DNA of 64,000 nucleotides from Planotetraspora kaengkrachanensis (lineage in GTDB: Bacteria; Actinomycetota; Actinomycetes; Streptosporangiales; Streptosporangiaceae): the NCBI RefSeq assembly GCF_016862895.1, contig NZ_BONV01000011.1, positions 60,319 through 124,318 on the forward strand, written 5' to 3'. Both the position numbers and the translations under genes were made by a program. A model generated the notes under the pieces. It searched no databases, was not told the origin of the DNA, and saw only the letters and a list, made by a program, of their open reading frames with translations. Of the stretch, positions 15,770 through 24,195 are shown piece by piece. Positions within the stretch are counted from its first letter, which is position 1. The number at the start of each line of letters is the position of its first letter.

Positions 15770-15846
15770 TGGTGGAGCTATGGGGATTTGAACCCCAGAC
15801 CCCTTCGATGCGAACGAAGTGCGCTACCGGACTGCGCTATAGCCCC
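15770..15846 (-). tRNA. tRNA-Ala(CGC)
   Basis: Minus-strand cloverleaf: acceptor GGGGCTA pairs with TAGCTCC with the G3:U70 pair that defines alanine identity; D stem GCGC/GCGC; anticodon stem CTTCG/CGAAG with loop TTCGCAT, giving anticodon CGC; T loop TTCAAAT; encoded CCA end at 15770-15772. Its 3' 45 bp are duplicated at 13021-13065. Confidence 0.95.
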
Positions 15847-15896
15847 AATGACTCGACTAGATTAGCAAACTCTTGGGGCTCTTCGCGCCACCCGGA

Positions 15897-16562
15897 TCAG
15901 TCTCCGACCGCACGGCGGCCATCGGCGTACTGGTCGAAGACCGTGCTGCGCCTGCGGGCCTCGAGTTGGATGATCTCCGCCTCGCGGGCCATCTCCTCCA
16001 TGGCCCGGCGGTGCTCCTCCACCCTGCGCAGATGCTCCGCCCGGGCCCGCGCGGCCCTTTCCTGCTGCTCGGCGTCGGCCTTGACGGCGACGCGGAGCAC
16101 GGCGAGGTAGCCCAGGAGCAGCACGCCGGAGGGGGCGACCCCCCACCAGGGCATCACTCGGACGGCCGCCGTCACCACGGACGCGAGCACGAGCAGGATG
16201 CTCCACAGCAGGCGCCGACGCCGCCGGGCGACGATGCTCGCGCGCCGCTGCGTGTCCGTACGGCGCGGCCGTACCGGAGCGGGAGCCTCGGCCCCTGCGG
16301 TGTCGACCTCCGCCGCGGCGTCGGACGACCCGGAAACCACGGAAGGCCCGGAAACCACGGAAGGCCCGGAAACCGCGGAAGGCTCGGCAACCGGAGCCGG
16401 CTCGTCATTGGAGCGGTCCGGAATCGGGGCCTCGACGATCGTGTCGGCTTCGGCCTGCACGTCGTCGTAGATCTCGACGTGCCGGTCCCTGCGCAGCCAC
16501 ATCGGCAGCAGGACGCTGAGCCACATCACGACGATGGCGAGGTAGAGGAGGGCGCTACCCAT
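15897..16562 (-). CDS. sepX: Divisome membrane protein GlpR/SepX
   Basis: 221 residues. The start ATG at 16562 has a perfect GGAGGTGG site. An N-terminal helix (ALLYLAIVVMWLSVLLPMWLRRD) is followed by an acidic linker, then a helix pair (LLWSILLVLASVVTAAVRV and APSGVLLLGYLAVLRVAV) and a charged coiled-coil tail. This matches the actinobacterial gephyrin-receptor GlpR, called SepX in Streptomyces, a membrane protein that helps place the Z ring. The linker holds three tandem 18-bp repeats at 16331-16384 encoding SGPSVV units. Linkage to glp, moaC, galU and a GNAT supports the call. Confidence 0.8.
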   Translation of the reverse strand: MGSALLYLAIVVMWLSVLLPMWLRRDRHVEIYDDVQAEADTIVEAPIPDRSNDEPAPVAEPSAVSGPSVVSGPSVVSGSSDAAAEVDTAGAEAPAPVRPRRTDTQRRASIVARRRRRLLWSILLVLASVVTAAVRVMPWWGVAPSGVLLLGYLAVLRVAVKADAEQQERAARARAEHLRRVEEHRRAMEEMAREAEIIQLEARRRSTVFDQYADGRRAVGD

Positions 16563-16743
16563 CCGGCCACCTCCAGGCATGGCGAACACATCCGGGGACT
16601 CGAGTCGTCGGAGATGTGCTCACGTCACGCACCGTAAGACGGTGTGTCACTGATTGACGAGCATTCGGGTCGGTGTGTCGCGAGATCGTCAAAGCTGTTC
16701 ATGTAATTCGATCCCGAGCGCACCTTCCCGGAGATCGTTTGAG

Positions 16744-17388
16744 CTAACCCGGGCTGGGCTCGCTCCGCCGTGCGTTGGATGCCTCCATCGTCCGGCGCCA
16801 CTGGACCAGAAGGCCGCCCGGCGCGTCCTCCACCGTCAGCGCGTAGCAGATGTGATCACGCCACGCACCGTCGATGTGGAGCTGGCGCCTGCGAACCCCC
16901 TCCTCCCGGAAGCCCAGTTTCTCGACCACCCTGCGGCTGGCGTGGTTCTCTGGCCGAATGTTTGCCTCCAGGCGATGCAACCCGGTGGTGAAGAAGCAGT
17001 GGTCCACGGCCATGGCCAGAGCGGTGGGGATGATGCCCCGGCCGGCGAGGGCGCCGTCGATCCAGTACCCCACCTGGGCCGAGCGGGCTGAGCCCCAGAC
17101 GACCGCGCCGACGGTGAGCTGTCCGGCGAACCTGCCCTCGTAGGTGACCACCCACGGCAGCGCGAGCCCCTGGCGGGCCTCACGGCGAAGGGTGCCGACC
17201 ATCGAGACGTACGGCCCGAGGCCCGTCCTGAACAGGGGCGTCTCGGGGTTGCTCGGCTCCCACGGGCGCAGCCAGTCGGCGTTGCGCAGTCGCGTCTCCC
17301 GCCAGTCTCTGACGTCACGCATGCGCAGCGGCCGGAGCTCGATTGGCCCCTCCGCCAGGATGGCCGGCCAGCCGCGAAGTCGATCCAT
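16744..17388 (-). CDS. GNAT acetyltransferase, RimJ/RimL type
   Basis: 214 residues. It opens with IELRPLRMRDVRDWRETRLRNADWLRPWEP, the RimJ-like N-terminus, and has VVWGSARSAQVGYWIDGALAGRGIIPTAL (acetyl-CoA loop), then GLHRLEANIRPENHASRRVVEKLGFREEGVRRR, the classic RimJ/RimL signature. The family acetylates N-termini of ribosomal or other proteins; the target here is unknown. It is the fixed neighbour of glp and glpR in actinobacteria. Confidence 0.92.
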   Translation of the reverse strand: MDRLRGWPAILAEGPIELRPLRMRDVRDWRETRLRNADWLRPWEPSNPETPLFRTGLGPYVSMVGTLRREARQGLALPWVVTYEGRFAGQLTVGAVVWGSARSAQVGYWIDGALAGRGIIPTALAMAVDHCFFTTGLHRLEANIRPENHASRRVVEKLGFREEGVRRRQLHIDGAWRDHICYALTVEDAPGGLLVQWRRTMEASNARRSEPSPG

Positions 17389-17442
17389 TAGTCAATCATC
17401 CACCTGAGGACGGTCAACGCGCCACGCGAGGCTCAGTCTCCC

Positions 17443-17919
17443 TCACGCCCCATGGTCACCGCCGTGAATCTGGTCGACGATGTGACCGAGAATCGGGCCG
17501 AGGACGGCCATTCCGTCCCGGACTCCGCCTGTCGAACCGGGCAGGTTGACGACCAACGTCGAGCCCGCCTGCCCGGCGAGCCCCCGGGAGAGGATCGAGG
17601 TCGGGACCCTCTCCCTGTTCACCTGCCGTACGGCCTCGGCGATCCCGGGGATCTCCCGGTCGAGGACGCGGCGGGTGAACTCGGGCGTGAGATCCTGCGG
17701 GGTCACGCCGGTTCCGCCCGTCGAGACGATGACGTCGTACCCCTCGGCGACGCCCGCCCGCAGCGCCGCTTCCACGGGTTCGCCGTCCGGGACGACGTGC
17801 GGCCCGTCGACGGGGTCGCATCCGGCCTCGGCGAGCAGGGCGGCCAGCAGGGCGCCCGACTTGTCCTGATAGACCCCAGCGGAGACCCTGTTGGAGACGG
17901 TGATCACCAAAGCGCGCAA
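17443..17919 (-). CDS. MogA/MoaB-family molybdenum cofactor protein
   Basis: 158 residues from a TTG at 17919 (MRALVITVSNRVSAGVY), chosen because GGGAGGG lies eight bases upstream and the family starts at this strand. Motifs: DVIVSTGGTGVTPQDLTPE and LVVNLPGSTGGVRDGM, the molybdopterin-binding and adenylyl-transfer loops of MogA/MoaB. It would adenylylate molybdopterin before molybdate insertion. Situated 24 bp downstream of moaC in a leftward operon with glp. Confidence 0.88.
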   Translation of the reverse strand: MRALVITVSNRVSAGVYQDKSGALLAALLAEAGCDPVDGPHVVPDGEPVEAALRAGVAEGYDVIVSTGGTGVTPQDLTPEFTRRVLDREIPGIAEAVRQVNRERVPTSILSRGLAGQAGSTLVVNLPGSTGGVRDGMAVLGPILGHIVDQIHGGDHGA

Positions 17920-17942
17920 AGCCGTGTCCCTCCCACGTTCGG

Positions 17943-18413
17943 TCAGTCCCGGGTCCAGACCCCGGTCTTGCCGCCGGTCTTCTCCTCGACCCGGACGTCG
18001 CCGATGACGGCGGCCGGATCGACTGCCTTGACCATGTCGATCAGCGCGAGCGCGGCGACGGTGACGGAGGTCAGCGCCTCCATCTCGACGCCGGTCCTGT
18101 CCGCCGTTCGGACCCGGGCGGTGATCTCGACGCCGGTGTCGACGACGGACAACTCCACCTCGACGCCGTGAAGAGCGATGGGGTGGCACAGTGGCACCAG
18201 GTCGGGCGTGCGCTTGGCACCCATGATCCCCGCGATCCTGGCCACGCCCAGCGCGTCGCCCTTCGGGACGTCGCCCACACGCAGCGCGGCCACCGCCTCG
18301 GGCGACAGCGTGACCCGCCCGGACGCGGTGGCCGTACGGACGCTGACGTCCTTGGCCGAGACGTCGACCATTCTGGCGGCGCCGGATTCGTCGATGTGCG
18401 TCAGACCGTTCAC
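17943..18413 (-). CDS. moaC: Cyclic pyranopterin monophosphate synthase MoaC
   Basis: 156 residues from a GTG at 18413 with a GGAGGTGATC site. The catalytic core is intact: GDVPKGDALGVARIAGIMGAKRTPDLVPLCHPIAL contains the KG, K and CHP residues of the active site, and VEMEALTSVTVAALALIDMVKAVD is the family signature. It converts the MoaA product to cyclic pyranopterin monophosphate in molybdenum cofactor synthesis. The start overlaps the glp stop by 4 bp. No moaA lies in the window. Confidence 0.96.
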   Translation of the reverse strand: MNGLTHIDESGAARMVDVSAKDVSVRTATASGRVTLSPEAVAALRVGDVPKGDALGVARIAGIMGAKRTPDLVPLCHPIALHGVEVELSVVDTGVEITARVRTADRTGVEMEALTSVTVAALALIDMVKAVDPAAVIGDVRVEEKTGGKTGVWTRD

Positions 18414-19594
18414 AGCGGGATCACCTCCACCTCGGCTCCCGCGGGGAGCTCCGTCACGTCTTCTGGCACGATGACGAGCGCGTTCGCGGAGGCCAGCGCC
18501 GCGAGCTGGTGCGACCCCTGGCCCCGGACGGTGTCCACCGTCGTGCCGGACAACACGCCCCTCAGATAGGACCGCCTGCCCGCCGGCGAGCGCAACGCGG
18601 CGGTGGTGGTCGCACGCACGGTCTCCGGCGCACCCGCCGGGAGCCCCTGCATCCTGCGCAGCGCGGGCCGTACGAACAGGACGAAGGACACGAACGACGA
18701 GACCGGGTTCCCGGGCAGGGCGAAGATCGGCACGGCGTCCGGCCCGATCACGCCGAAGCCCTGGGGCATGCCGGGCTGCATCGCCACCTTCTCGAAGGCG
18801 ACCGTCCCCAGCGGCGACAGAGCCTCCTTGACGGGCTCGTAGGCGCCCATCGAGACGCCGCCGCTGGTGATCACCGCGTCGGCCCGCACGAGCTGGGCGT
18901 CGAGCCTGTCGAGGAAGACCTGCGGGTCGTCGGTCACCGCTCCTGCCCGGAAGCCCTCCGCCCCGGCCTCCCGTACGGCGGCCGACAACATGAAGCTGTT
19001 GGACTCCCAGATCTGCCCGTGCCCCAGCGGCGTGCCGGGCTCGGCCAGCTCGGTCCCGGTGGACAACACGACGACACGTGGCCGGGGCCGTACCAGCACG
19101 CGCCGCCGTCCGACGCCCGCCAGGATGCCCAGTTGGGCCGCGCCGATCCTGGCCCCCTCGCTGAGCACGACGACTCCGCCCTGCACGTCCTCGCCGGCCC
19201 GCCGGACCGCGTGGCCCGCGCTCGCCGGCTTGTGGATCGTGACCCGGGTGGTGCCTCCGTCGGTCCACTCCACCGGGACGACGGCGTCCGCGCCGGCCGG
19301 GAGCGGCGCGCCCGTCATGATCCTGGTGACCAGGCCCGGCCCGATGGCCCGCAACTCGGCGTCGCCCGCGGGGATGTCCTCGATCACCGGCAGCGACACC
19401 GGCGCGGCCGCGACGTCCTCGGCTCGTACGGCGTAGCCGTCCATGGCGGAGTTGTCGAACGGCGGCAGGGGCACCGGCGAGGAGACGTCCTCGGCCAGCA
19501 CGCAGCCGAGCGCCCGCTCCAGTTCGACCTCCAACGGCGCGAGGGGCCGGACGGTGCTGAGGATGTCGGCGAGGTGACGGTCGACGGGCTTCAT
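18410..19594 (-). CDS. glp: Gephyrin-like molybdotransferase Glp (MoeA family)
   Basis: 394 residues covering the full MoeA domain order: domain I/II VPLPPFDNSAMDGYAVRAED, domain III RVVVLSTGTELAEPG and ITSGGVSMGAYEPVKEAL, FALPGNPVSSFVSFVLF, and a C-terminal beta domain ending GAEVEVIPL. The MoeA reaction inserts molybdate into adenylylated molybdopterin. In Corynebacterium the glp-linked paralogue also binds the membrane receptor GlpR and the divisome; since glpR lies four genes downstream, that second role is likely. Start 4 bp after the galU stop region. Confidence 0.93.
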   Translation of the reverse strand: MKPVDRHLADILSTVRPLAPLEVELERALGCVLAEDVSSPVPLPPFDNSAMDGYAVRAEDVAAAPVSLPVIEDIPAGDAELRAIGPGLVTRIMTGAPLPAGADAVVPVEWTDGGTTRVTIHKPASAGHAVRRAGEDVQGGVVVLSEGARIGAAQLGILAGVGRRRVLVRPRPRVVVLSTGTELAEPGTPLGHGQIWESNSFMLSAAVREAGAEGFRAGAVTDDPQVFLDRLDAQLVRADAVITSGGVSMGAYEPVKEALSPLGTVAFEKVAMQPGMPQGFGVIGPDAVPIFALPGNPVSSFVSFVLFVRPALRRMQGLPAGAPETVRATTTAALRSPAGRRSYLRGVLSGTTVDTVRGQGSHQLAALASANALVIVPEDVTELPAGAEVEVIPL

Positions 19595-19598
19595 GACT

Positions 19599-20504
19599 CT
19601 AGGATCCGGCCTGGTCGAGGAACTCCCGCAGCCAGGGCAGGAACTCGGGCGCCAGGTCGTCGCGGTTCGCGGCGAACTGGACGACGGTGCGTAGATAGTC
19701 GAGCTTGTTGCCCGTGTCGTAGCGGCGGCCGCGGAACAGCACGCCGTGGACGGGGCCGCCCTCGTCGGAGGGCAGCGAGGCCAGTGTCCGCAGGGCGTCG
19801 GTCAGCTGGATCTCCCCGCCGCGCCCGGGCGGCGTGTTCTCCAGCACCTCGAACACCGCGGGGTCGATCACATACCGGCCGATGATCGCCCAGTTGGACG
19901 GGGCCTCGTCCGCGGGCGGCTTCTCCACGAGGTCGGTGACGCGCACGACGTCGTCCTCGCCCGTCGGCACGATCGCGGCCGCGCCGTACAGGGAGACCTG
20001 CTCCCTCGGGACCTCCATGAGGGCGATGACGCTGCCGCCGTAGGTGGCGCGCACCTCGATCATCCGCTTCAGCAGCGGGTCGCGCGGGTCGATGAGGTCG
20101 TCGCCGAGAAGACAGGCGAACGGCTCGTCGCCGACGTGCTGCTTGGCGCACAGGACGGCGTGGCCGAGCCCCTTCGGTTCGCCCTGCCGTACGTAGTGCA
20201 TGGTCGCGAGATCGACGAGCTCCTGGACCTGGGACAGCCGCTCCTCGTCGCCCTTGGCGCGCAGGGCGTCCTCAAGCTCGTACGCTACGTCGAAATGATC
20301 CTCGATGGAGCGCTTGTTGCGGCCGGTCACCATCAGGACGTCGAGCAGTCCGGCGGAGACGGCCTCCTCAACGACATATTGGATTGCCGGCTTGTCGACA
20401 ATCGGCAGCATTTCCTTGGGGGTCGCCTTGGTCGCGGGGAGGAACCGGGTTCCGAGACCCGCGGCCGGCACTACGGCTTTGGTCACAGGATCGAAGTCAG
20501 CCAT
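19599..20504 (-). CDS. galU: UTP-glucose-1-phosphate uridylyltransferase
   Basis: 301 residues. The nucleotidyltransferase start VVPAAGLGTRFLPATKATPKEMLPI is essentially the GalU consensus, followed by QYVVEEAVSAGL, GLGHAVLCAKQ, CLLGDDLI and VVRVTDLVEKPPADEAPSNWAIIGRYV. It makes UDP-glucose for cell-wall glycans and trehalose. First gene of the leftward galU-glp-moaC-mog-GNAT-glpR block, divergent from the cyclo-ligase at 20529 over only 24 bp, so the promoters must overlap the coding starts. Confidence 0.97.
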   Translation of the reverse strand: MADFDPVTKAVVPAAGLGTRFLPATKATPKEMLPIVDKPAIQYVVEEAVSAGLLDVLMVTGRNKRSIEDHFDVAYELEDALRAKGDEERLSQVQELVDLATMHYVRQGEPKGLGHAVLCAKQHVGDEPFACLLGDDLIDPRDPLLKRMIEVRATYGGSVIALMEVPREQVSLYGAAAIVPTGEDDVVRVTDLVEKPPADEAPSNWAIIGRYVIDPAVFEVLENTPPGRGGEIQLTDALRTLASLPSDEGGPVHGVLFRGRRYDTGNKLDYLRTVVQFAANRDDLAPEFLPWLREFLDQAGS

Positions 20505-20528
20505 GGGTGAACACTAACGGAGCAGGCT

Positions 20529-21104
20529 ATGGACAAGGCGAACCTGCGTCAGCGGATCATGCGCAGCCGGGCCGAACTCAGCGAAGAGACCCTCAGGAAG
20601 TCCTCGGCCGCGGTGCGTGAGGCGCTCCTCGACCAGCCCTGGGTGCAGATGGCGGGCCTCGTCGCCTGCTACTGGTCGTTCGGCAGCGAACCGTCGACGC
20701 ACGGATTGATCTTCGCTTTGTGGAAGCACGGCACGACCGTGATCCTTCCGGTGCAACGCCCGGACGGCGATCTCGACTGGGCGGTCTACGACGGGCCTGA
20801 CTCCCTCGCGCCGGGACCGCTGGGGATCATGGAGCCGGTGGACACCCGCCGCGGGGTGGACACGATCCGTACGGCGGGTCTCGTCCTGGTGCCGGCGCTG
20901 GCGGTGGACAGGTCGACAGGAGTACGGCTCGGCAGGGGCCGGGGTTTCTACGATCGCGCGCTCGCCCGTGTGGGACCCAACGTGCCGACGGTCGCCCTGC
21001 TCCACGACGGCGAACTGGTCGACGGCGTCCCGGCCGAACCGCATGACCAGCGTGTACGGTTCTGCGCCCTCCCCGCTGGAATCATTGAGTTGGTGCAAAT
21101 GTGA
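20529..21104 (+). CDS. 5-formyltetrahydrofolate cyclo-ligase
   Basis: 191 residues. The N-terminus KANLRQRIMRSRAELSEE and the substrate loop VLVPALAVDRSTGVRLGRGRGFYDRALAR (RLGxGxGxYDR) identify the enzyme. It converts 5-formyl-THF to 5,10-methenyl-THF in the cytosol. Length normal. Divergent from galU; this head-to-head arrangement is conserved in actinobacteria. The antiporter gene follows 32 bp downstream on the same strand. Confidence 0.95.
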   Translation: MDKANLRQRIMRSRAELSEETLRKSSAAVREALLDQPWVQMAGLVACYWSFGSEPSTHGLIFALWKHGTTVILPVQRPDGDLDWAVYDGPDSLAPGPLGIMEPVDTRRGVDTIRTAGLVLVPALAVDRSTGVRLGRGRGFYDRALARVGPNVPTVALLHDGELVDGVPAEPHDQRVRFCALPAGIIELVQM

Positions 21105-21136
21105 AAAGATCGGCCTGACGCGAGAAGGGGGGGCGG

Positions 21137-22642
21137 GTGGGACTGAACGTCTGGCTTCTCCTGTCCGCCGCCGTCGTCATCGCGGCAATCGCCTCCGTCA
21201 GAATCGCTCACCGCACCGGCCTGCCCAGCCTGCTGGTCTACCTCGGCATCGGCCTGCTTCTCGGGGAGTCCGGCCTGGTCGGCGTCCGTTTCGAGAACGC
21301 CGAACTGGCCCAGCAACTCGGTCTCATCGCCCTGGCCGTCATCCTCGCCGAGGGCGGCCTGACCACCAACTGGAACCACGTCCGCACCGCGGTACCCCTG
21401 GCGCTGGTCCTCGCGACGGTCGGCATCGCGGTCAGCATCGTCGCGCTGGCGGTGGCCGTCCACGCGCTGCTCGGCATGGACTGGCGGTTCGCGCTGCTGC
21501 TCGGCGCGGTCCTCGCCTCGACCGACGCGGCGGCGGTCTTCTCCGTCCTGCGCCGCCTGCCCCTGCCGCCTCGCCTGGCCGGCATCCTCGAGGCCGAGTC
21601 GGGCTTCAACGACGCGCCCACGGTCATCGTCGTCATGATGCTGAGCATCGCGACCGCGCCGATGCCGCACCTGTCGTCCGTACTGGTCGAGACCCTCTAC
21701 GAGCTCGTGGTCGGAGCGGCGGTGGGACTCCTGGTCGGACCCGCAGGGGCCTACGCCCTGCGCCGGGTGGCGCTGCCCGCCTCGGGCCTCTATCCCATCG
21801 CGGTGCTCGCCCTGGCGTTCGTGGCGTACAGCGGCGCGGCGCTGCTGCACGCCAGCGGATTCCTCGCCGTGTACATCGCGACGCTGATCCTCGGCAACTC
21901 CCGGCTGCCGCACCGGGCGGCGACCAGAGGTTTCGCCGAGGGGGCTGCCTGGCTGGCGCAGATCGGGCTCTTCGTGATGCTGGGCATCCTCGTCAGCCCG
22001 ACGGAACTTCCCGGCGCGGCCACCCCCGCGATCGTGTCCGGGCTGGTGCTCGTGCTGATCGCCCGGCCGGTGTCGGTCGTGGTGTGCGCCGCGCTCGCCC
22101 GGCTGGTGGGGATCGGCGGCGTCTCCTGGCGCGAGCAGGTGTTCCTGTCGTGGGCGGGACTGCGCGGCGCCGTGCCCATCGTGCTGGCCACGATCCCCTG
22201 GGCGGCCGGGATGCCCAACGCCAAGGGGCTGTTCAACGACGTCTTCATCATCGTCGTCGTCTTCACGGTGCTGCAGGGCCCGACGTTGCCCCATCTCGCG
22301 CGCATCCTCGACCTGTCCGCGGAGGGCGAGGCCCGCGATCTCGACGTCGAGGCCGCGCCCCTTGAGGAGCTCAACGCCGATCTGCTCCAGGTCCGCGTCC
22401 CGGCGGGGTCGAGGATGCACGGCGTGGAGATCTTCGAGCTCCGCCTGCCCGTGAACACGCTCGTGACCATGATCGTGCGGGGCGACCGGTCGTTCGTTCC
22501 GACGGACACCACCCGGTTGCGATCAGGAGACCAGCTCCTGGTGGTGACGACGGCCGTGCAGCGTGAGGCCGTCGAGCGCAGGCTGCGCGCGGTCAGCCGC
22601 CGCGGCAAGCTGGCCGGCTGGTACGGCGAACGCGGCTTCTAG
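21137..22642 (+). CDS. Potassium/proton antiporter, CPA1 NhaP2 type with RCK-C domain
   Basis: 501 residues from a GTG at 21137. Twelve or so membrane helices span residues 1-390, with GLPSLLVYLGIGLLLGESGL, the ion-binding ASTDAAAVFSVLRRL and ESGFNDAPTVIVVMM motifs, and RGAVPIVLATIPW. The C-terminal 85 residues (LLQVRVPAGSRMHGVEIFELRLP ending RSGDQLLVVTT) form a TrkA-C/RCK-C ligand domain. It exchanges K+ or Na+ for protons in the cell membrane. Known neighbour of the cyclo-ligase gene in this group. Confidence 0.92.
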   Translation: MGLNVWLLLSAAVVIAAIASVRIAHRTGLPSLLVYLGIGLLLGESGLVGVRFENAELAQQLGLIALAVILAEGGLTTNWNHVRTAVPLALVLATVGIAVSIVALAVAVHALLGMDWRFALLLGAVLASTDAAAVFSVLRRLPLPPRLAGILEAESGFNDAPTVIVVMMLSIATAPMPHLSSVLVETLYELVVGAAVGLLVGPAGAYALRRVALPASGLYPIAVLALAFVAYSGAALLHASGFLAVYIATLILGNSRLPHRAATRGFAEGAAWLAQIGLFVMLGILVSPTELPGAATPAIVSGLVLVLIARPVSVVVCAALARLVGIGGVSWREQVFLSWAGLRGAVPIVLATIPWAAGMPNAKGLFNDVFIIVVVFTVLQGPTLPHLARILDLSAEGEARDLDVEAAPLEELNADLLQVRVPAGSRMHGVEIFELRLPVNTLVTMIVRGDRSFVPTDTTRLRSGDQLLVVTTAVQREAVERRLRAVSRRGKLAGWYGERGF

Positions 22643-22914
22643 CCCGATCTTGCCTGTGGGCCCGGTGGGCGGTGTGGTGTCGCGAGTTGGGGGGACCGAC
22701 GCCGGGCGGTGGGGCTCGACCGGCCGAGGGGTCCGGGCCCGTGATGATCTCCTCGGAGGGGGCGCTGTGGGGCGCTGGAGTGCCATGTGACGGTACGGTG
22801 CGATGTGCGCGGCTTGATGCCCGCGCAATAAACAAGGCTTGAGTGGCGTTTCAGCTCGTTGACTGCTTACCATTAGCAGTCGAACGGGTCGAGTGCCAGT
22901 TTCAGGAGGAGCGC

Positions 22915-23268
22915 GTGCCCACCTACCAGTACGCCTGTACCGTCTGCGGGGAGCAGCTGGAGGCCGTCCAGAAGTTCACCGACGACCCGCTCACGGAGTG
23001 CCCGCAGTGTCAGGGCAAGCTGCGCAAGGTCTTCTCCCCGGTCGGCATCGTGTTCAAGGGGTCGGGCTTCTACCGCAACGACAGCCGGTCGTCGAGCTCG
23101 TCCACGTCGCCCGCGTCGACCTCCACGTCCTCCTCGAGCGACTCGAAGAAGACCGCCGACACGAGCTCCTCGTCGGGCGACTCGGCCAAGAAGGAGCCCG
23201 CGGCCGCCTCCGGCTCCGCGACTTCCTCCACGACCTCCACGTCCAGCTCCACCACCTCCGCCGCGTGA
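22915..23268 (+). CDS. FmdB-family zinc ribbon protein
   Basis: 117 residues from a GTG at 22915 with an AGGAGGA site. The N-terminal 50 residues are the FmdB zinc ribbon: PTYQYACTVCGEQLEAVQKF, TECPQCQGKLRKVFSPVGIVFKGSGFYRND, with two CxxC pairs. The remaining 60 residues are low-complexity Ser/Thr/Ala, typical for actinobacterial members. Function unknown, possibly a small regulator. The 272-bp region upstream (22643-22914) holds nothing I recognise. Confidence 0.92.
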   Translation: MPTYQYACTVCGEQLEAVQKFTDDPLTECPQCQGKLRKVFSPVGIVFKGSGFYRNDSRSSSSSTSPASTSTSSSSDSKKTADTSSSSGDSAKKEPAAASGSATSSTTSTSSSTTSAA

Positions 23269-23353
23269 CCCCGGGCCCGGCTGCGACCGGGCCCGCACGA
23301 GTTTTCCACAGGCAGTAAATCGCGGCCGATGCGAATTCGTTAAGGTCAGCCGC

Positions 23354-24160
23354 ATGACGAATCGTGCGGAGATCGGGGTCATCGGCGGCTCGGGTTTCTA
23401 CTCCCTGCTCGACGACGCCGAAGAGATCAGCGTGGCGACGCCGTACGGCCCGCCGAGTGACGCGATCACAGTGGGCCGGATCGGAGAGCGGTCCGTGGCC
23501 TTCATCCCTCGCCACGGACGAGGTCACGTCTTTCCCCCGCATCGCATCCCTTATCGGGCGAACCTGTGGGCCCTGCGCTCCCTCGGCGTCCGGCAGGTGA
23601 TCGCCCCCAGCGCCGTCGGATCCCTGCGCCCAGAGATCGGCCCTGGCGCCCTGGTCGTCCCCGACCAACTGGTGGATCGCACGACCAGCCGCGTGCAGAC
23701 CTATTACGACGCCGGCGGCGCCATTCACGTGTCGTTCGCCGACCCCTACTGCCCCTCCGGCCGGGCCGTTGCCGTGGCGAAGGCGCGGGAAACGGAGTGG
23801 GACACCGTCGACGGCGGCACGCTCGTCGTGGTCGAGGGTCCCCGGTTCTCCACCCGGGCGGAGTCGAGGTGGTTCTCCGGCGCCGGCTGGTCGATCATCG
23901 GCATGACCGCTCACCCCGAGGCGGTGCTGGCCCGCGAGCTGGCCCTCTGCTACACGTCCCTGAGCCTGGTGACCGACCACGACGCCGGCGTGGAAGCCGG
24001 TGAAGGGGTCACGCACGAGGAGGTGCTCGCCTTCTTCGCGGCCAACGTCGAGCGGATGCGCACACTGGTCGGCCAGGTCGTCGAAGACCTCCCCCTCGAG
24101 CGGTCCTGCCCGTGCGGGAACGCACTGGACGGCTTCAAGCTCCCCTTCGACCTCCCGTAG
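23354..24160 (+). CDS. mtnP: S-methyl-5'-thioadenosine phosphorylase
   Basis: 268 residues. Phosphate and purine-site motifs are intact: IGGSGFYSLLDDAEE, FIPRHGRGHVFPPHRIPYRANLWAL, APSAVGSL, VVVEGPRFSTRAES, IIGMTAHPEAVLARELALCY, and SLVTDHD with the base-contacting Asp. It cleaves methylthioadenosine to adenine and methylthioribose-1-phosphate in methionine salvage. Some relatives accept inosine or guanosine, so specificity is inferred. Downstream of FmdB by 85 bp, same strand. Confidence 0.92.
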   Translation: MTNRAEIGVIGGSGFYSLLDDAEEISVATPYGPPSDAITVGRIGERSVAFIPRHGRGHVFPPHRIPYRANLWALRSLGVRQVIAPSAVGSLRPEIGPGALVVPDQLVDRTTSRVQTYYDAGGAIHVSFADPYCPSGRAVAVAKARETEWDTVDGGTLVVVEGPRFSTRAESRWFSGAGWSIIGMTAHPEAVLARELALCYTSLSLVTDHDAGVEAGEGVTHEEVLAFFAANVERMRTLVGQVVEDLPLERSCPCGNALDGFKLPFDLP

Positions 24161-24195
24161 CCGGCCATGCCTGCGATCTTCGGGGGCGATCCCTC

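Noticed and set aside
16331..16384. Short regular repeats resembling a CRISPR array
   Set aside because: Three contiguous 18-bp units without spacers, inside the glpR/sepX coding frame and encoding a repeated SGPSVV linker.
17943..19268. 441-codon frame running from moaC back through glp
   Set aside because: The upstream part is a shadow of glp in another frame; only the moaC portion from 18413 is real.
23080..23268. Repetitive TCC/TCG-rich stretch
   Set aside because: Low-complexity Ser/Thr/Ala tail of the FmdB protein, usual in actinobacteria.
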